NCBI GenBank assembly: GCA_025055235.1
Contig: JANWYN010000036.1
Coordinates: 1 to 33,378 of the forward strand
Source of the DNA: Candidatus Roseilinea sp.
GTDB taxonomy: Bacteria > Chloroflexota > Anaerolineae > J036 > Brachytrichaceae
DNA length: 33,378 bases
Direction of reading: 5' to 3'
Below are positions 1-9,125 of this stretch, one piece after another (within the stretch, counting starts at the first letter, position 1; every line of letters begins with the position of its first letter). The notes under the pieces were generated by a model, which saw nothing but the letters and a program-made list of their open reading frames with translations, made no database searches and had not been told where the DNA came from. The position numbers and the translations under genes were made by a program.

Positions 1-179
1 TGGTCGCGATAGACGCGCGGCACGCCGTAGCGCCGCGCGACGCGGCCGGCCATCTCCTCGCGCAGCTCGGCGATCGCCACCACCTCGCACTCCGCGAGCG
101 CCGCGAAGTTTCGCAGATGCGCAGCCTGGCCCATCATGCCGACGCCGACGAAACCGAGGCGTATCTTTGCGGTGGACAT
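1..179 (-). CDS. Gfo/Idh/MocA-family oxidoreductase, N-terminal part (runs off the left edge)
   Basis: Only the first 59 codons are present. They read as a Rossmann fold: a hydrophobic strand followed by the dinucleotide-binding glycines (FVGVGMMGQ, residues 9-17), a helix (AAHLRNFAAL), and a second strand ending VVAIAELRE, the usual end of the second strand in Gfo/Idh/MocA proteins. Members use NAD(P) to oxidise or reduce sugars, inositols and related polyols. The ATG at 179 lies 30 bases after the stop of the flavoenzyme gene on the same strand, so it is probably the third gene of that operon. The C-terminal substrate domain is outside the window, so the substrate cannot be guessed. Confidence 0.85.
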   Translation of the reverse strand, partial: MSTAKIRLGFVGVGMMGQAAHLRNFAALAECEVVAIAELREEMAGRVARRYGVPRVYRD

Positions 180-209
180 GACCACATTCAATCACGCCTT
201 GGCGCGCCG

Positions 210-1490
210 TCAATTCGCTTCGTCGAAGAGGTATCGCGCAACGAACGCGTTGCGGAACTTGCCCTGCGGGTCGAGGGCGTGCGCCAGCGCGCGGAAGCCG
301 GCCAGCCGTGGGTAGCGCGCTTGAAGCTGCGCCGGCGGCAGCGTGAACAGCTTGCCCCAGTGCGGCCGCGGCTCGAACGGCGCCAGCGCCGCCTCGACCA
401 GCGGCAACGCGCGCTGCACCGCCGGCCAGTCCTTCTTCCAGGTGAAGTGCAATCCGACGCATGCGCAATCGTAACATGGGCTGAGCCATAGCCGATCGGC
501 GGCGATGGTGCGCACTTCGGAGATGAGCAAGACCGGCGCGATGTGCGCACGCAGTTCGGCCACGGCGCGCATCGCCTCGACCGCGAACCGGCGCGGCACG
601 AAATACTCGCTCTGCAGTTCGTCGCCGGCGCTGGGCACGTGATCGGGCCGGAAGTGCGGCAGGCGCTCGTACCATGGCCCCGTGACGCCCATCTGCGTCG
701 TGCACGGCTCTGCCGGCAACGTCTCGATAGGATGTTGCGGTCGAGTCGCCGGCACAGCGCCGAAGAATTCGCCGGCGGCATCGGGCGCCGGATCGCCGAT
801 GCGTTGCTTGAGCCAGACCTGATTCACGAAGTCGGTCTGCCAATCGGTGAACAGGCTGACGCTGTAGGCGCTGCTCATGATCGCGTCGAAGTGCGCCTCG
901 AGTTGAGCCATCGGCAAGCGCCGATAGACTTGCTGCCGCACCTCAAACGCCGGCAGCAGGTTCAGCGTGATGCGCACGACGACGCCGAGCGCGCCAAGCG
1001 CGACCACCGCGCCGTCGAAGCGTTCGCCGTCGCGCTCGCGCGAGAGCGTCACCAGATCGCCTTCGGCGGTGACCAGCTCGATCGCCGAGACGGCGGTCGC
1101 CAGGTTGCCGTTGCCGTCACCCGAACCGTGCGTCGCCGTGGCGATTGCGCCGGCGACCGAGATGTGCGGCAGCGACGCCAGGTTGTGCAGCGCGAAGCCG
1201 GCGCGATGCAGTTGCGGGCAGAGCTGCGCGTAGGTGATGCCGGCGCCGACGGTCGCCGTGCGCCGCTCGCGATCAATCGTCAGCGCGTGTGGCATGCGCT
1301 CCAGCGATACCAGGTCGGCTTCGCAGTCGGCGACGTCGCTGAACGAATGGCGCGAGCCGAGCGCGTGCACCTTGCGGCTTTGCGCGACGATCGCGCGCAG
1401 CTCGTCTGGCGTCTCGGGGCGGTGCAAGCGCGCAGCGCGATAGGATAGGTTGCCGGCCCAGTTGTATCCAGGAGATTCGGTATGCGTCAT
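210..1490 (-). CDS. FAD-linked alditol oxidase / sugar-1,4-lactone oxidase family protein
   Basis: A 426-residue VAO/PCMH-fold flavoenzyme. The segment GSRHSFSDVADC (residues 45-56) matches the site where alditol oxidases bind FAD covalently through histidine (here His48). A second FAD-binding stretch, ISVAGAIATATHGSG, follows at 110-124, and a C-terminal HWGK motif is typical of the aldonolactone oxidase group. Such enzymes oxidise polyols or sugar lactones with O2 and release H2O2. I chose the ATG at 1490 because its four bases ATGA overlap the stop of the glycosyltransferase upstream, which implies translational coupling; an in-frame start further upstream would lie wholly inside that gene. 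It may be a xylitol/sorbitol oxidase or a gulono-/arabinono-lactone oxidase; the sequence does not decide. Confidence 0.88.
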   Translation of the reverse strand: MTHTESPGYNWAGNLSYRAARLHRPETPDELRAIVAQSRKVHALGSRHSFSDVADCEADLVSLERMPHALTIDRERRTATVGAGITYAQLCPQLHRAGFALHNLASLPHISVAGAIATATHGSGDGNGNLATAVSAIELVTAEGDLVTLSRERDGERFDGAVVALGALGVVVRITLNLLPAFEVRQQVYRRLPMAQLEAHFDAIMSSAYSVSLFTDWQTDFVNQVWLKQRIGDPAPDAAGEFFGAVPATRPQHPIETLPAEPCTTQMGVTGPWYERLPHFRPDHVPSAGDELQSEYFVPRRFAVEAMRAVAELRAHIAPVLLISEVRTIAADRLWLSPCYDCACVGLHFTWKKDWPAVQRALPLVEAALAPFEPRPHWGKLFTLPPAQLQARYPRLAGFRALAHALDPQGKFRNAFVARYLFDEAN

Positions 1491-2671
1491 GTCGGTTGCC
1501 TCAATAGCGATTGATACACGGCCTGCGTGGCTTGCGCCGTCGCAAGCCAAGTGAACTTCGCCGCTTGCTTCGGCCCGCGCGCGCCCAAGTCGCGGCGCAG
1601 CGCGTCGTCGGTCAAGACGCGCTGCAGCGCGCGCACCCACTCGGCGACGTCAAGCGGGGGTATGAGCAGCGCTGCATCGCCGCAGACCTCGGGCAGCGAT
1701 GCCGCGTTGGACGAGACGACCGGCGCGCCGCATGCCATCGCCTCCAGCGGTGGCAAGCCGAAGCCTTCGTAGACCGACGGGAAGGCCATGGCATGCGCCA
1801 GCGAGTAGATCGCGACCAGGTCGTCATCCTCGACGGTGGTGAAGAAGCGCACCCGGCCGGTCAGCCCCAGCTCGTGCACGGCGCGGTAGGTGGACTCGTG
1901 CAGCCAGCCTTGCTTGCCGACCACGATCACCTCCTGGGCAAGGCCGTCATCCTGCTCGCGCAACGCCTTGAACGCCTCGAACAGCGTGACCAGGTTTTTG
2001 CGCGGCTCGATCGTGCCGACGGCCAGGATGAACCTGTCCGCCAAGCGGTAGCGATCCTTGACTGCCTGCAACGCCTTCGCGTCGGTCACGCGCCGGAAGC
2101 GCGGGTGTATGCCTTCGTAGATCACGCGCATCTTCTCTTCCGGCACGCCGTAGACTTTTATCGCGTCGCGCTTGGTGTGCTCGCTCACGCAGATGATCGC
2201 GCCGGCGCGCTTGAGGAACAGCGGCATGGCCAAGGTGAGAAAGATCCGGTTGCGCGGCAAGTGATGCTGCGGGAAGAACTTGAAGATCAAGTCGTGCAGC
2301 GTGAAGACGGTTTTGATGCGCTTGAAGCGCGGCAGCAAGTGTTCGGTGGCGTGGAAGAGAGCCGGCGCCGGCAACGGCGCGCGCGTGTTGGCTGCGGCGC
2401 GCGCGAACAGGTTGTCCTGCGAGAGGTTGAACAGCTGCGCGAGCAACGCGCGCAGCCGCCACGCGTATGGCCCCTGCGACGTGGCGATGCAGGTGAGGGA
2501 TTGGATCAGCTTGCCCGGCGCAGCGTTGCGCGCGTCGTGATAGAAGGCGACGTATTCGTCGCTCGGCCGCTTCGCGCCCGGCGGCAGCGCCAATGCTGCG
2601 ATCAACTCCTCGGCGTAGCGGCCCAAGCCCGCCTTGTGGTGCACCGCAGGCGATACATCAATGACGATCAT
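1487..2671 (-). CDS. GT4-family glycosyltransferase
   Basis: A 394-residue GT-B glycosyltransferase. The N-terminal domain begins MIVIDVSPA and carries the glycine-rich acceptor loop AGLGRYAEEL (residues 14-23). The C-terminal donor domain has VGTIEPRKNL (218-227), where Arg and Lys contact the nucleotide diphosphate, and EGFGLPPLEAMACG (302-315), the E-x7-E type retaining signature. It would transfer a sugar from a nucleotide-sugar to a lipid or polysaccharide acceptor at the inner face of the membrane. It is the first gene of a minus-strand operon, overlapping the flavoenzyme by four bases. It is divergent from the sorbosone-dehydrogenase-like gene, with only about 50 bases between starts. 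Donor and acceptor are unknown. Confidence 0.92.
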   Translation of the reverse strand: MIVIDVSPAVHHKAGLGRYAEELIAALALPPGAKRPSDEYVAFYHDARNAAPGKLIQSLTCIATSQGPYAWRLRALLAQLFNLSQDNLFARAAANTRAPLPAPALFHATEHLLPRFKRIKTVFTLHDLIFKFFPQHHLPRNRIFLTLAMPLFLKRAGAIICVSEHTKRDAIKVYGVPEEKMRVIYEGIHPRFRRVTDAKALQAVKDRYRLADRFILAVGTIEPRKNLVTLFEAFKALREQDDGLAQEVIVVGKQGWLHESTYRAVHELGLTGRVRFFTTVEDDDLVAIYSLAHAMAFPSVYEGFGLPPLEAMACGAPVVSSNAASLPEVCGDAALLIPPLDVAEWVRALQRVLTDDALRRDLGARGPKQAAKFTWLATAQATQAVYQSLLRQPT

Positions 2672-2720
2672 GTGCGCGGACTATACCCGCGACCGTGCGA
2701 CATGCGCGAATCGTCGTAAG

Positions 2721-4145
2721 ATGCACGGCATGGCATCCTCGATCCGTCTGATCGTTGCGTTGAGCGCGGCGGCGATGCTCGCCGCATGTGCGACGGCGCA
2801 GTCGCAATCGCGCCCGCCCACGCCCACGGTTCGCGCGACGGCGTTGCCGGCCGATTACCCCAAGCCGCTGCGCGACGACATCCGCATCCGCAAAGTCGCC
2901 GAGGTTGGGCCGGGCATGATCCGGCTGGTCAAAGACCCCGGCTCGAACGACCTGTATTACCTCAACCCGCAGGGCGACGTGTTCTTTCTCTCCCCGCAGC
3001 CCGGCCGCGAGACGCGCGGCACGTTGGCCTACAGCCGCAGCGAGATCGGCGGCGCGCCCTATGCGCTGGGGCTGGCGTTCGGGCCGGATCGCACGCTCTA
3101 CGTGGTCGGCAACGAGGGCGAAGGCCCGCGCAACCGCTGCATCATCCGCAAAGGCGTCATCAGCGGCAGCGGGCGCAAATGGTCCACGCTCGTCCGCACC
3201 GATTGGTATGAGAAGAGCAACACGCAGTACGACCACCTGTGCAACGGCGTCGTCGTCAGCCCGGACGGCAAATACGTGTACTTCAACAGCGGCTCGCGCA
3301 CCGACCACGGCGAAGTGCAAACGGCCGAGGGCAACTTCCCCGGCCTGCGCGAAGTGCCGCTGACCGCGGCGGTCTTCCGCGTGCCGGCAAATGCCGAAGA
3401 CCTGGTGTTGCCGAACGACGAAGCGAAGCTGAAAGCCGGCGGCTATCTGTTCGCCGCCGGCTTGCGCAACGCCTTCGACCTGGCCTTCAACGCCGCGGGC
3501 GACCTGATCGCCGTGGATAACGGGCCGGACGCGAACTACGCCGATGAACTCAACTGGCTGCGCGAAGGCCATCACTACGGCTTCCCGTGGCGATTCGGGA
3601 ATGAGGACAACCCGCAGCGGTTCGCCGACTACGACCCGAATAAAGACAAGCGGCTGAGTTGGGACTTCGTTGCCGTGCAGACGAGGCTCTATCGAAACGA
3701 CCCGGCCTTCCCCAAGCCGCCGGCGCCGTTCACCGACCCGATCCTCAACTTCGGGCCGGACGCCGACCAGTTCCAGGATGCTGACGGCGAGGTGCGCGAC
3801 GCCAGCGACCTCGGCGAGCCGCTGGCCGGCCTGACCATGCACCGCTCGCCGCTGGGGCTGACGTTCGACGTCGAGAATCGGCTGAGCGGAGACTTCAAGG
3901 GCGCCGGCTTCTTGCTGAGCTGGGGCGCAGCCGGCGGCCCGCAGACCGACCGCGGCCAGGACCTGCTCCTGATCCGGCTGACGAAGGCCGGCGACGCTTA
4001 CCGCATGAGCGCGACGCAAATCGTCACCGGCTTTCAGAACCCGATAGACAGCGCACTGATCGGCAATCAGCTCTACGTGCTCGACTACGGCGGCAAAGGC
4101 GCGATCTGGGAGATCGGCTTGCCGTCAGATCAGAGGGCGTCTTAA
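2721..4145 (+). CDS. Glucose/sorbosone dehydrogenase-like lipoprotein (six-bladed propeller)
   Basis: A 474-residue secreted protein. The N-terminus is a lipoprotein signal: a hydrophobic run, then LAAC with the lipid-bearing Cys23. The body matches the PQQ-dependent glucose/sorbosone dehydrogenase family: NGVVVSPDGKYVYF with SGSRTDHGE, then GLRNAFDLAF, VDNGPDANYADELNWL and YGFPWRFGNED, the conserved segments around the active-site face. The family oxidises sugars in the periplasm or outer face with PQQ, although many members have no tested activity. The ATG at 2721 (or the one at 2730) gives a clean signal peptide; an earlier in-frame start at 2634 would lie inside the divergent glycosyltransferase and spoil it. 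No PQQ biosynthesis gene is visible nearby. Confidence 0.85.
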   Translation: MHGMASSIRLIVALSAAAMLAACATAQSQSRPPTPTVRATALPADYPKPLRDDIRIRKVAEVGPGMIRLVKDPGSNDLYYLNPQGDVFFLSPQPGRETRGTLAYSRSEIGGAPYALGLAFGPDRTLYVVGNEGEGPRNRCIIRKGVISGSGRKWSTLVRTDWYEKSNTQYDHLCNGVVVSPDGKYVYFNSGSRTDHGEVQTAEGNFPGLREVPLTAAVFRVPANAEDLVLPNDEAKLKAGGYLFAAGLRNAFDLAFNAAGDLIAVDNGPDANYADELNWLREGHHYGFPWRFGNEDNPQRFADYDPNKDKRLSWDFVAVQTRLYRNDPAFPKPPAPFTDPILNFGPDADQFQDADGEVRDASDLGEPLAGLTMHRSPLGLTFDVENRLSGDFKGAGFLLSWGAAGGPQTDRGQDLLLIRLTKAGDAYRMSATQIVTGFQNPIDSALIGNQLYVLDYGGKGAIWEIGLPSDQRAS

Positions 4146-4198
4146 GCCGCGCGGCCATGGAATGGTGTGCGTTGAAGGAGGCGGGGCGATGGGCAATC

Positions 4199-4318
4199 GG
4201 TGTATTTCCCGCTGAGGGCAAAATTCCCAGCGACTAAAGTCGCGGGCAATTTGCAGCAAAGCCGGCCGTGCGCCGGCTTTGCCATGCGTTGCACGCGGAT
4301 TCATCCGCTGCGCAAATC
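4199..4318 (+). repeat. Dispersed repeat module A, copy 1 (hairpin string)
   Basis: This 120-bp element matches 23242-23361 with about 11 differences counted by eye and no length change. It contains, in order, a stem CGCTG/CAGCG around a short loop, a small hairpin with a GAC/GTC stem, a perfect 8-bp stem AAAGCCGG/CCGGCTTT with a 7-base loop (about 4258-4280), and a 6-bp stem GCGGAT/ATCCGC with a 2-base loop. It lies between the sorbosone-dehydrogenase-like gene and argF, directly before module B. The whole gap 4146-4583 shows no gene I can support. Confidence 0.85.
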
Positions 4319-4349
4319 CGCGCAATGCCCCGTTAGAAAATGCACCCAC

Positions 4350-4493
4350 GCGCAATCCGTGCGGTAGCTGCAAGCTTCATGCCCGCGGCCGGTGGGGGAT
4401 TACCATCGCGCAGGCTGACGCGCAGGCTGAGCCTGTCGAAGCCTGTCGAAGCCTGCCGAAGCCCGCCCGTCCCCTCAGCCCAGCGCTAAACCG
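4350..4493 (+). repeat. Dispersed repeat module B, copy 1
   Basis: About 144 bp that reappears inverted at 22983-23125, sharing GCGCAAYCCGTGCGGTAG at one end and a GCCCGTCCCC stretch plus a CTAAACC end at the other. Inside are three 10-bp tandem units, GCCTGTCGAA twice then GCCTGCCGAA, at 4431-4460. It follows module A by about 30 bases in the same gap. No coding potential is evident. Confidence 0.75.
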
Positions 4494-4583
4494 CCGGGCG
4501 CTTTGTGCAACGAACAGCGCGAAAGCGAGAATGACGACACTCACGACACTCATGACACCCACCCGCGACACCCAACGCACCAC

Positions 4584-5600
4584 CTAGCCCCCATCGCCCG
4601 CCAGCGTCGCGACCATCACCGCCTTGATCGTGTGCATGCGGTTCTCGGCTTGGTCGAAGACGATGGAGCGCTCGGACTCGAACACCTCTTCGGTCACTTC
4701 CATGCCGTCGCTGCCGAAGCCGAATTTCTCGGCCACCTGGCGGCCGATCTTCGTCTCGGCGTTGTGAAAGGCCGGCAAGCAGTGCATGAACTTGGCGTGG
4801 GGGTTGCCGGTCAACCGCATGACGGCGGCGTTGACCTGATAGGGCTTGAGCAGCGCGATGCGTTCGGCCCACACGGCGTCCGGCTCGCCCATCGAGACCC
4901 ACACGTCGGTGTGCACGAAGTCAACACCGCACACGCCCTCGGCCACGTCCTCGGTCAGCGTCAGGCGCGCGCCGGTTTGCGCGGCGACGGCGCGACAGCG
5001 TTCGACCAGCCGGGCGTCCGGCCAGAGCGACCTCGGCGCGCAGATGCGCACGTCCATGCCCATCAGGCAGCCGCCGGCCATCAGCGAGTTGCCCATGTTG
5101 TAGCGCGCGTCGCCCAGGTAGCAATACGCTACCTCGCCGAGCGGCTTGTCGCTGTGCTCCATCATCGTGAGCATGTCGGCCAGCAGTTGGGTAGGGTGGA
5201 ACTCGTTGGTCAGGCCGTTGTAGACCGGCACGCCGGCGTAGGCTGCCAGCGTCTCAACGACGTCCTGGCCGAAGCCGCGATACTCGATGGCATCGTACAT
5301 GCGGCCCAGCACGCGCGCCGTGTCTTTGATGGTTTCTTTGTGGCCGATCTGCGAGCCGGTCGGCCCCAGGTAAGTCGTGTGCGCGCCCTGGTCGTAGGCG
5401 GCGACCTCGAAGGCGCAGCGCGTGCGCGTGGAGTCCTTCTCGAAGATGAGGGCGATGTTCTTGCCGGTGAGGCGCTTCTGTTCTCGGCCGGCGCGCTTGG
5501 CCGCTTTCAGCTCGCGCGCCAGATCGAGCAAATAACGCAGCTCTTCCGGCGTGAAATCCAGTTCTTTGAGAAATGATCGGTTGCGCAGGTTGACAGTCAT
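4584..5600 (-). CDS. argF: Ornithine carbamoyltransferase
   Basis: A 338-residue OTCase, full length. It makes citrulline from ornithine and carbamoyl phosphate in the cytoplasm. Visible motifs are the carbamoyl-phosphate site STRTR (57-61), HPTQ (135-138), VSMGE, and the ornithine-site HCLP (273-276). The family-typical stretches [20 protein letters not shown] and [12 protein letters not shown]-like sequence (here [12 protein letters not shown]) place it in the long clade that includes E. coli ArgF/ArgI and catabolic ArcB. No arginine deiminase or carbamate kinase gene is adjacent, so I favour the biosynthetic role, but arcB is possible. A GGAGA ribosome site precedes the ATG at 5600. The gene stands alone, divergent from the PAC2 gene. 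Confidence 0.96.
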   Translation of the reverse strand: MTVNLRNRSFLKELDFTPEELRYLLDLARELKAAKRAGREQKRLTGKNIALIFEKDSTRTRCAFEVAAYDQGAHTTYLGPTGSQIGHKETIKDTARVLGRMYDAIEYRGFGQDVVETLAAYAGVPVYNGLTNEFHPTQLLADMLTMMEHSDKPLGEVAYCYLGDARYNMGNSLMAGGCLMGMDVRICAPRSLWPDARLVERCRAVAAQTGARLTLTEDVAEGVCGVDFVHTDVWVSMGEPDAVWAERIALLKPYQVNAAVMRLTGNPHAKFMHCLPAFHNAETKIGRQVAEKFGFGSDGMEVTEEVFESERSIVFDQAENRMHTIKAVMVATLAGDGG

Positions 5601-5699
5601 CGTCGTTCTCCGTTTAGGCGGCCATGATATGCGCTCTGTGCGGCAGGGGAAAGCCGCCGCGCCAAGCTTGTTTTAACGTTCGGGTGTAGAGTTAGGCCC

Positions 5700-6623
5700 A
5701 TGGCGGACCAAATGGAACTGTTCGAAAGGCCGGAGGCCGACGAGGTTTACATGATCGCCGGCTGGCGACAGTGGGCCGACGCCGGCAACGTGTCATCGGG
5801 CCTACCGCAATACCTCATCGAGAAGCTTGGCGCGCGGAAGATCGGCCGGATCAAGCCCGACGGCTTCTACCTCTTTCAGACGCCGGTCTCGCAGTTCCTC
5901 TTCCGGCCGCACTTCAAGTTCGAGGAAGGCTATCGCAAGGAGGTCATCGTCCATCGCAACGAGGTGTTCTACTGGGAGAACGGCCGGCGCGGCCTGGTGA
6001 TCTTCCTGGGCGATGAGCCGCACATGAACGTTGAGCGCTACGCCGAAGCGTTCTTCGACCTAGCCAAGGCGCTCAACGTCCGGCGCGTCGCCGCCACCGG
6101 CGGGGTGTATGCCCTCGTGCCCTTCGACAAACACCGCACCTTCTCCGTGACCTACGCCATGCCACACATGAAAGAGGAGCTGGCAGAGTACGCCGTCAGC
6201 TTCTCGAACTACGAGGGCGGCGTAAGCATCGGCTCATATCTGGAAGACCGCGCGGAACATGTGGGCCAGGAATACTTCGCCATGTATGCCTTCGTGCCGG
6301 CCTACGACTTCTCTCAGTTCACCCACCGCGAGCAGATGCAGCCGCTCACGGTTGAGAACGATTACCAGGCCTGGCACGACGCCATGATCCGGCTGAACCA
6401 CATGTTCAAGCTGGGCGTGGATCTGACCGAGCTGGCGGAGAAGAGCGCGGAGGCCACTGCGCAGATGCGCGAGGCGATCGAGAAGCTGGCGCGCCAACTG
6501 CCGCACGCGCCGATCAAGGAATGGTTGGCCAAGCTCAACGCTGACTTCGTCGAGATGCCCTTCACCAAGCTGGACGACGTGTGGGAGGACGCGCTGGGCG
6601 ACATCTTCAAAGACGGCGAGTGA
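5700..6623 (+). CDS. PAC2-family protein
   Basis: A 307-residue protein of the PAC2 (proteasome assembly chaperone 2-like) family, recognised by the opening strand with GWRQWADAGNVSSGL (residues 22-36), the central ALNVRRVAATGGVYA stretch, and the later SNYEGGVSIGSYL segment that corresponds to the conserved GxxG turn. The last third is helical and charged (ELAEKSAEATAQMREAIEKL), as in the bacterial long PAC2 proteins. In archaea and eukaryotes the fold is linked to proteasome assembly. The role in bacteria is unknown and no proteasome gene is visible here. It is transcribed alone; the 171 bases after it, up to the convergent peroxidase gene, hold no gene. Confidence 0.85.
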   Translation: MADQMELFERPEADEVYMIAGWRQWADAGNVSSGLPQYLIEKLGARKIGRIKPDGFYLFQTPVSQFLFRPHFKFEEGYRKEVIVHRNEVFYWENGRRGLVIFLGDEPHMNVERYAEAFFDLAKALNVRRVAATGGVYALVPFDKHRTFSVTYAMPHMKEELAEYAVSFSNYEGGVSIGSYLEDRAEHVGQEYFAMYAFVPAYDFSQFTHREQMQPLTVENDYQAWHDAMIRLNHMFKLGVDLTELAEKSAEATAQMREAIEKLARQLPHAPIKEWLAKLNADFVEMPFTKLDDVWEDALGDIFKDGE

Positions 6624-6794
6624 TGTAGGCAGCCACCTCGGATTGTCCCTGCATGAAGGTGCGTTCGCCGAAAGGAGCAATTTGTCGTAGCGGCTCTGGG
6701 TAGCCGCCCGTGTTCATGCATGGCCAACATGGGCAACCACGCAGCGTTGCCCTACTACATGTATCCCTCATGCATCGCACCGCACCCGTAATTG

Positions 6795-7295
6795 CTACGG
6801 CCTCGGCGCGGCCAGTGCTGCTTCGATGGCCTGCACCAGCTCCTCAGCGTCGGGGCCGGTGCGCGACTTGAAGCGCGCGATCACCCGGCCGTCTCGCCCC
6901 ACCAGGAACTTCTCGAAGTTCCAGGCGATGTTCTCCGGCGGGATGGCCTGGGTGAGCTTCTCATACAACGGCAGGCGGTTCGGCCCGTTCACCTCGATCT
7001 TGTTGAAGACGGGAAAGCTCACGTTGTAGCGCGTGCTGCAAAAGTCCAGGATTTCCTCGATCGTGCCCGGTTCCTGACCACCGAACTGGTTGCACGGGAA
7101 GGCCAGCACGGTGAACCCGCGGTCGCGGTATTTCTCATACAGCGCTTCCAAGCCGGCGTATTGTGGCGTGTAGCCGCACCGGCTGGCCACGTTCACAATC
7201 AGCAGCACATTGCCGGCGAAATCGCGCAGCGGCTTGGCCTCGTTCTTCGGCGTGACGACGGTCTCGTCCAGGACGCTGGATTCGCTGATGCTCAT
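6795..7295 (-). CDS. Glutathione peroxidase family (cysteine type)
   Basis: A 166-residue thiol peroxidase of the GPx family. The redox motif NVASRCGYTPQY (35-46) has Cys40 where animal enzymes have selenocysteine. FPCNQFGGQEPG (64-75) provides the active-site Gln72, and WNFEKFLV (123-130) the Trp/Asn pair. Such bacterial enzymes reduce hydroperoxides, usually with thioredoxin rather than glutathione as electron donor; Cys66 in FPC is a conserved position, while the family's usual resolving cysteine may be Cys84 (LDFCSTRY), which I cannot confirm. It acts in the cytoplasm. It stands alone, convergent with the PAC2 gene. The 232 bases between its start and the rarA stop contain an 8-bp GC hairpin but no gene. 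Confidence 0.93.
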   Translation of the reverse strand: MSISESSVLDETVVTPKNEAKPLRDFAGNVLLIVNVASRCGYTPQYAGLEALYEKYRDRGFTVLAFPCNQFGGQEPGTIEEILDFCSTRYNVSFPVFNKIEVNGPNRLPLYEKLTQAIPPENIAWNFEKFLVGRDGRVIARFKSRTGPDAEELVQAIEAALAAPRP

Positions 7296-7457
7296 GAGGC
7301 GCGATTATCGCCCATGCGCGACGGGCTCTCGGAGGCGCAGGGCCGAAAGTCACTGCGGGTGCATTCGCCAGCAGGGCAAATGTGTAGGTTAGTTAGGAGG
7401 CGCTCTACCCACCATTCGGGGCACAAGCCCGCAGCGCGTCATCGCCGATGCGTCACA

Positions 7458-7479
7458 GGCGCGGAACGGTGTCCGCGCC
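7458..7479. repeat. Perfect 8-bp inverted repeat in the gap between peroxidase and rarA
   Basis: GGCGCGGA and TCCGCGCC flank a 6-base loop. There is no T-run on either side, so it is not a typical intrinsic terminator. It is followed by CTACC, recalling the GTAGGG-ended hairpin at 11050-11079, and may be another degenerate dispersed element. Confidence 0.5.
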
Positions 7480-7527
7480 CTACCGCACGATGTTTTGCCT
7501 CCATTTGCCCCGATACGAGAATACCCA

Positions 7528-8964
7528 TCACCGCTCGCGCTTCATGCGCTCGATGTCGTCGTGGCTGAGCGCCGGCGCTTCGCGGCCCTCGACGCCCAGC
7601 GCTTTGCGTTGCGCCTCGCGCCAGCGCGCCAGCCGCTCGGCAACGACCCGCTCATAGCCCTGGTCGCTCGGCGTGTAGAAGGTCAGGCCGGCGATCTCGC
7701 GCGGCAGATAGTTCTGCGGCGTCCAGTGCCCCTCGAACTCGTGCGGGTACAGATAGCCCTTGCCGTGGCCCAGCCCGCGCGCGTCGCGGTTGGCGTCCTT
7801 CAGGTGATCGGGCACTTCGCCGGCGCCCTCGGCCTCGATCTGTGCGCGGGCGCGGAAGTAGTGCGTGGCCGTGTTGCTCTTCGGCGCGGTGGCCAGATAC
7901 AACGTCGCCTCGACCAGCGGATACATGCCCTCCGGCATGCCCACGTAGTCCAGCGACTGCGCCGCCGCAGCGGCCACCACCAGCCCCATCGGGTCAGCCA
8001 GGCCGATGTCCTCACTGGCCAGGATCAGCAGCCGGCGCATGATGAAGCGCGGGTCCTCGCCGGCGTAGAGCATCTTGGCCAGCCAATACAGCGCCGCGTC
8101 GGGGTCGCTGCCGCGCACGCTCTTGATGAACGCGCTGATCGTGTCGTAGTGCGCGTCGCCCTCTTTGTCGTAGAGCACGGCGCGCCGCTGGATGCTCTCT
8201 TGCGCTACGGCCAAGTCAATGCGAATCACGCCCTCGGCGTTCGGTGGGGTGGATTCGACCGCCAGCTCCAGCGCGTTCAGCGCGTTGCGCGCGTCGCCGC
8301 CGGCCACGTGGGCGAGATGGCGCAGCGCGGCTTCGTCCACCTGCACCTGCGGCTGGCCGTCCGGCGTCCGGCGGTTGCCATAGCCGCGTTCGGGGTCGCT
8401 CAGCGCCGTCCGCAAAATGGTGATGATCTGCGCTTCGGTCAACGGGCGCAGCATGAACAGCCGCGAGCGCGAGATCAACGCGCTGTTCACTTCGAAGTAA
8501 GGATTCTCCGTCGTCGCGCCGACCAGCACGATCGTGCCGTCCTCGACATGCGGCAGCAACGCGTCCTGCTGGCTCTTGTTGAAGCGATGGATCTCATCCA
8601 CCAGCAGGATGGTGCGCTGGCGATAGAGCTTGCGGCGCTCCTTGGCGTCTTGCACCACGCGGCGGATGTCGGCCACGCCGGCCATCACCGCGTTCAACGT
8701 CTCGAAGTGCGAGCGCGTGCGGTTGGCGATGATGCGTGCCAGCGTGGTCTTGCCGGTGCCCGGCGGCCCCCACAGGATGATCGAGCTGAACAGCCGGTCG
8801 GCCTCGATCGCCCGGCGCAGCAGCTTGCCCGGCCCGACGATGTCTTCTTGACCGACGAACTCATCGAGCGTGCGCGGGCGCATGCGCGCAGCGAGCGGCG
8901 ACTCTGCCTTGTCGAACTCGGCTTGGGCGTAGTCGAAGAGGTCGGTCGTCACGTGGGGGATCAT
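7528..8964 (-). CDS. rarA: Replication-associated recombination AAA+ ATPase RarA (MgsA/WRNIP1 family)
   Basis: A 478-residue clamp-loader-like AAA+ ATPase. The order is an N-terminal strand with [16 protein letters not shown] (29-44), Walker [10 protein letters not shown] (66-74), Walker [10 protein letters not shown] (120-128), sensor 1 [13 protein letters not shown] (148-160) followed by the SRSRLF arginine region, and the C-terminal tetramerisation domain containing [13 protein letters not shown] and [23 protein letters not shown]-type sequence. RarA works at stalled replication forks with SSB. The ATG at 8964 (MIPHV) gives the family's normal length; the open frame continues upstream with low-complexity arginine-rich sequence that is not family-like. 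The final residues are a short charged tail ([10 protein letters not shown]). Confidence 0.95.
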   Translation of the reverse strand: MIPHVTTDLFDYAQAEFDKAESPLAARMRPRTLDEFVGQEDIVGPGKLLRRAIEADRLFSSIILWGPPGTGKTTLARIIANRTRSHFETLNAVMAGVADIRRVVQDAKERRKLYRQRTILLVDEIHRFNKSQQDALLPHVEDGTIVLVGATTENPYFEVNSALISRSRLFMLRPLTEAQIITILRTALSDPERGYGNRRTPDGQPQVQVDEAALRHLAHVAGGDARNALNALELAVESTPPNAEGVIRIDLAVAQESIQRRAVLYDKEGDAHYDTISAFIKSVRGSDPDAALYWLAKMLYAGEDPRFIMRRLLILASEDIGLADPMGLVVAAAAAQSLDYVGMPEGMYPLVEATLYLATAPKSNTATHYFRARAQIEAEGAGEVPDHLKDANRDARGLGHGKGYLYPHEFEGHWTPQNYLPREIAGLTFYTPSDQGYERVVAERLARWREAQRKALGVEGREAPALSHDDIERMKRER

Positions 8965-9007
8965 AGCAGCGTCGGGTGAGTCTGCGTGGATCGGCGGGCG
9001 TCGCCCG

Positions 9008-9060
9008 TTGCGCGGTGGATGAATCCGCGCCCATGTGCATAGCGAAGCCGGCTCAAGGCC
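9008..9060 (-). repeat. Dispersed repeat module A, partial inverted copy 3
   Basis: Read on the minus strand, this stretch aligns to the distal half of module A: the AAGCCGG arm, then GCATRNNNNNNGCGCGGATTCATCC-like sequence and a TGCGCAA end. On the plus strand TTGCGCGGTGGATGAATCC is nearly the complement of the copies at 4199 and 23242. It is clearly more degenerate than those two and lies just upstream of the amidohydrolase gene. Confidence 0.6.
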
Positions 9061-9125
9061 AACTGAGCTGCCTGGTTGCTCGCAACTACTTTGCGCTGCA
9101 AGCGGATCGGCGCTATCTTCCCGAT

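Noticed and set aside
4431-4460. Short direct repeats considered as a CRISPR array
   Set aside because: Units are 10 bp, contiguous and without spacers, and no cas gene is present.
4503-5576. Long open frame on the plus strand opposite argF
   Set aside because: Arginine/alanine/histidine-rich translation with no family motif; produced by the high GC codon use of argF on the other strand.
6795-7295. Selenocysteine-type glutathione peroxidase
   Set aside because: The active-site codon encodes cysteine and the frame has no internal TGA.
7495-8979. Long open frame opposite rarA
   Set aside because: Low-complexity translation; rarA on the other strand has every expected AAA+ motif.
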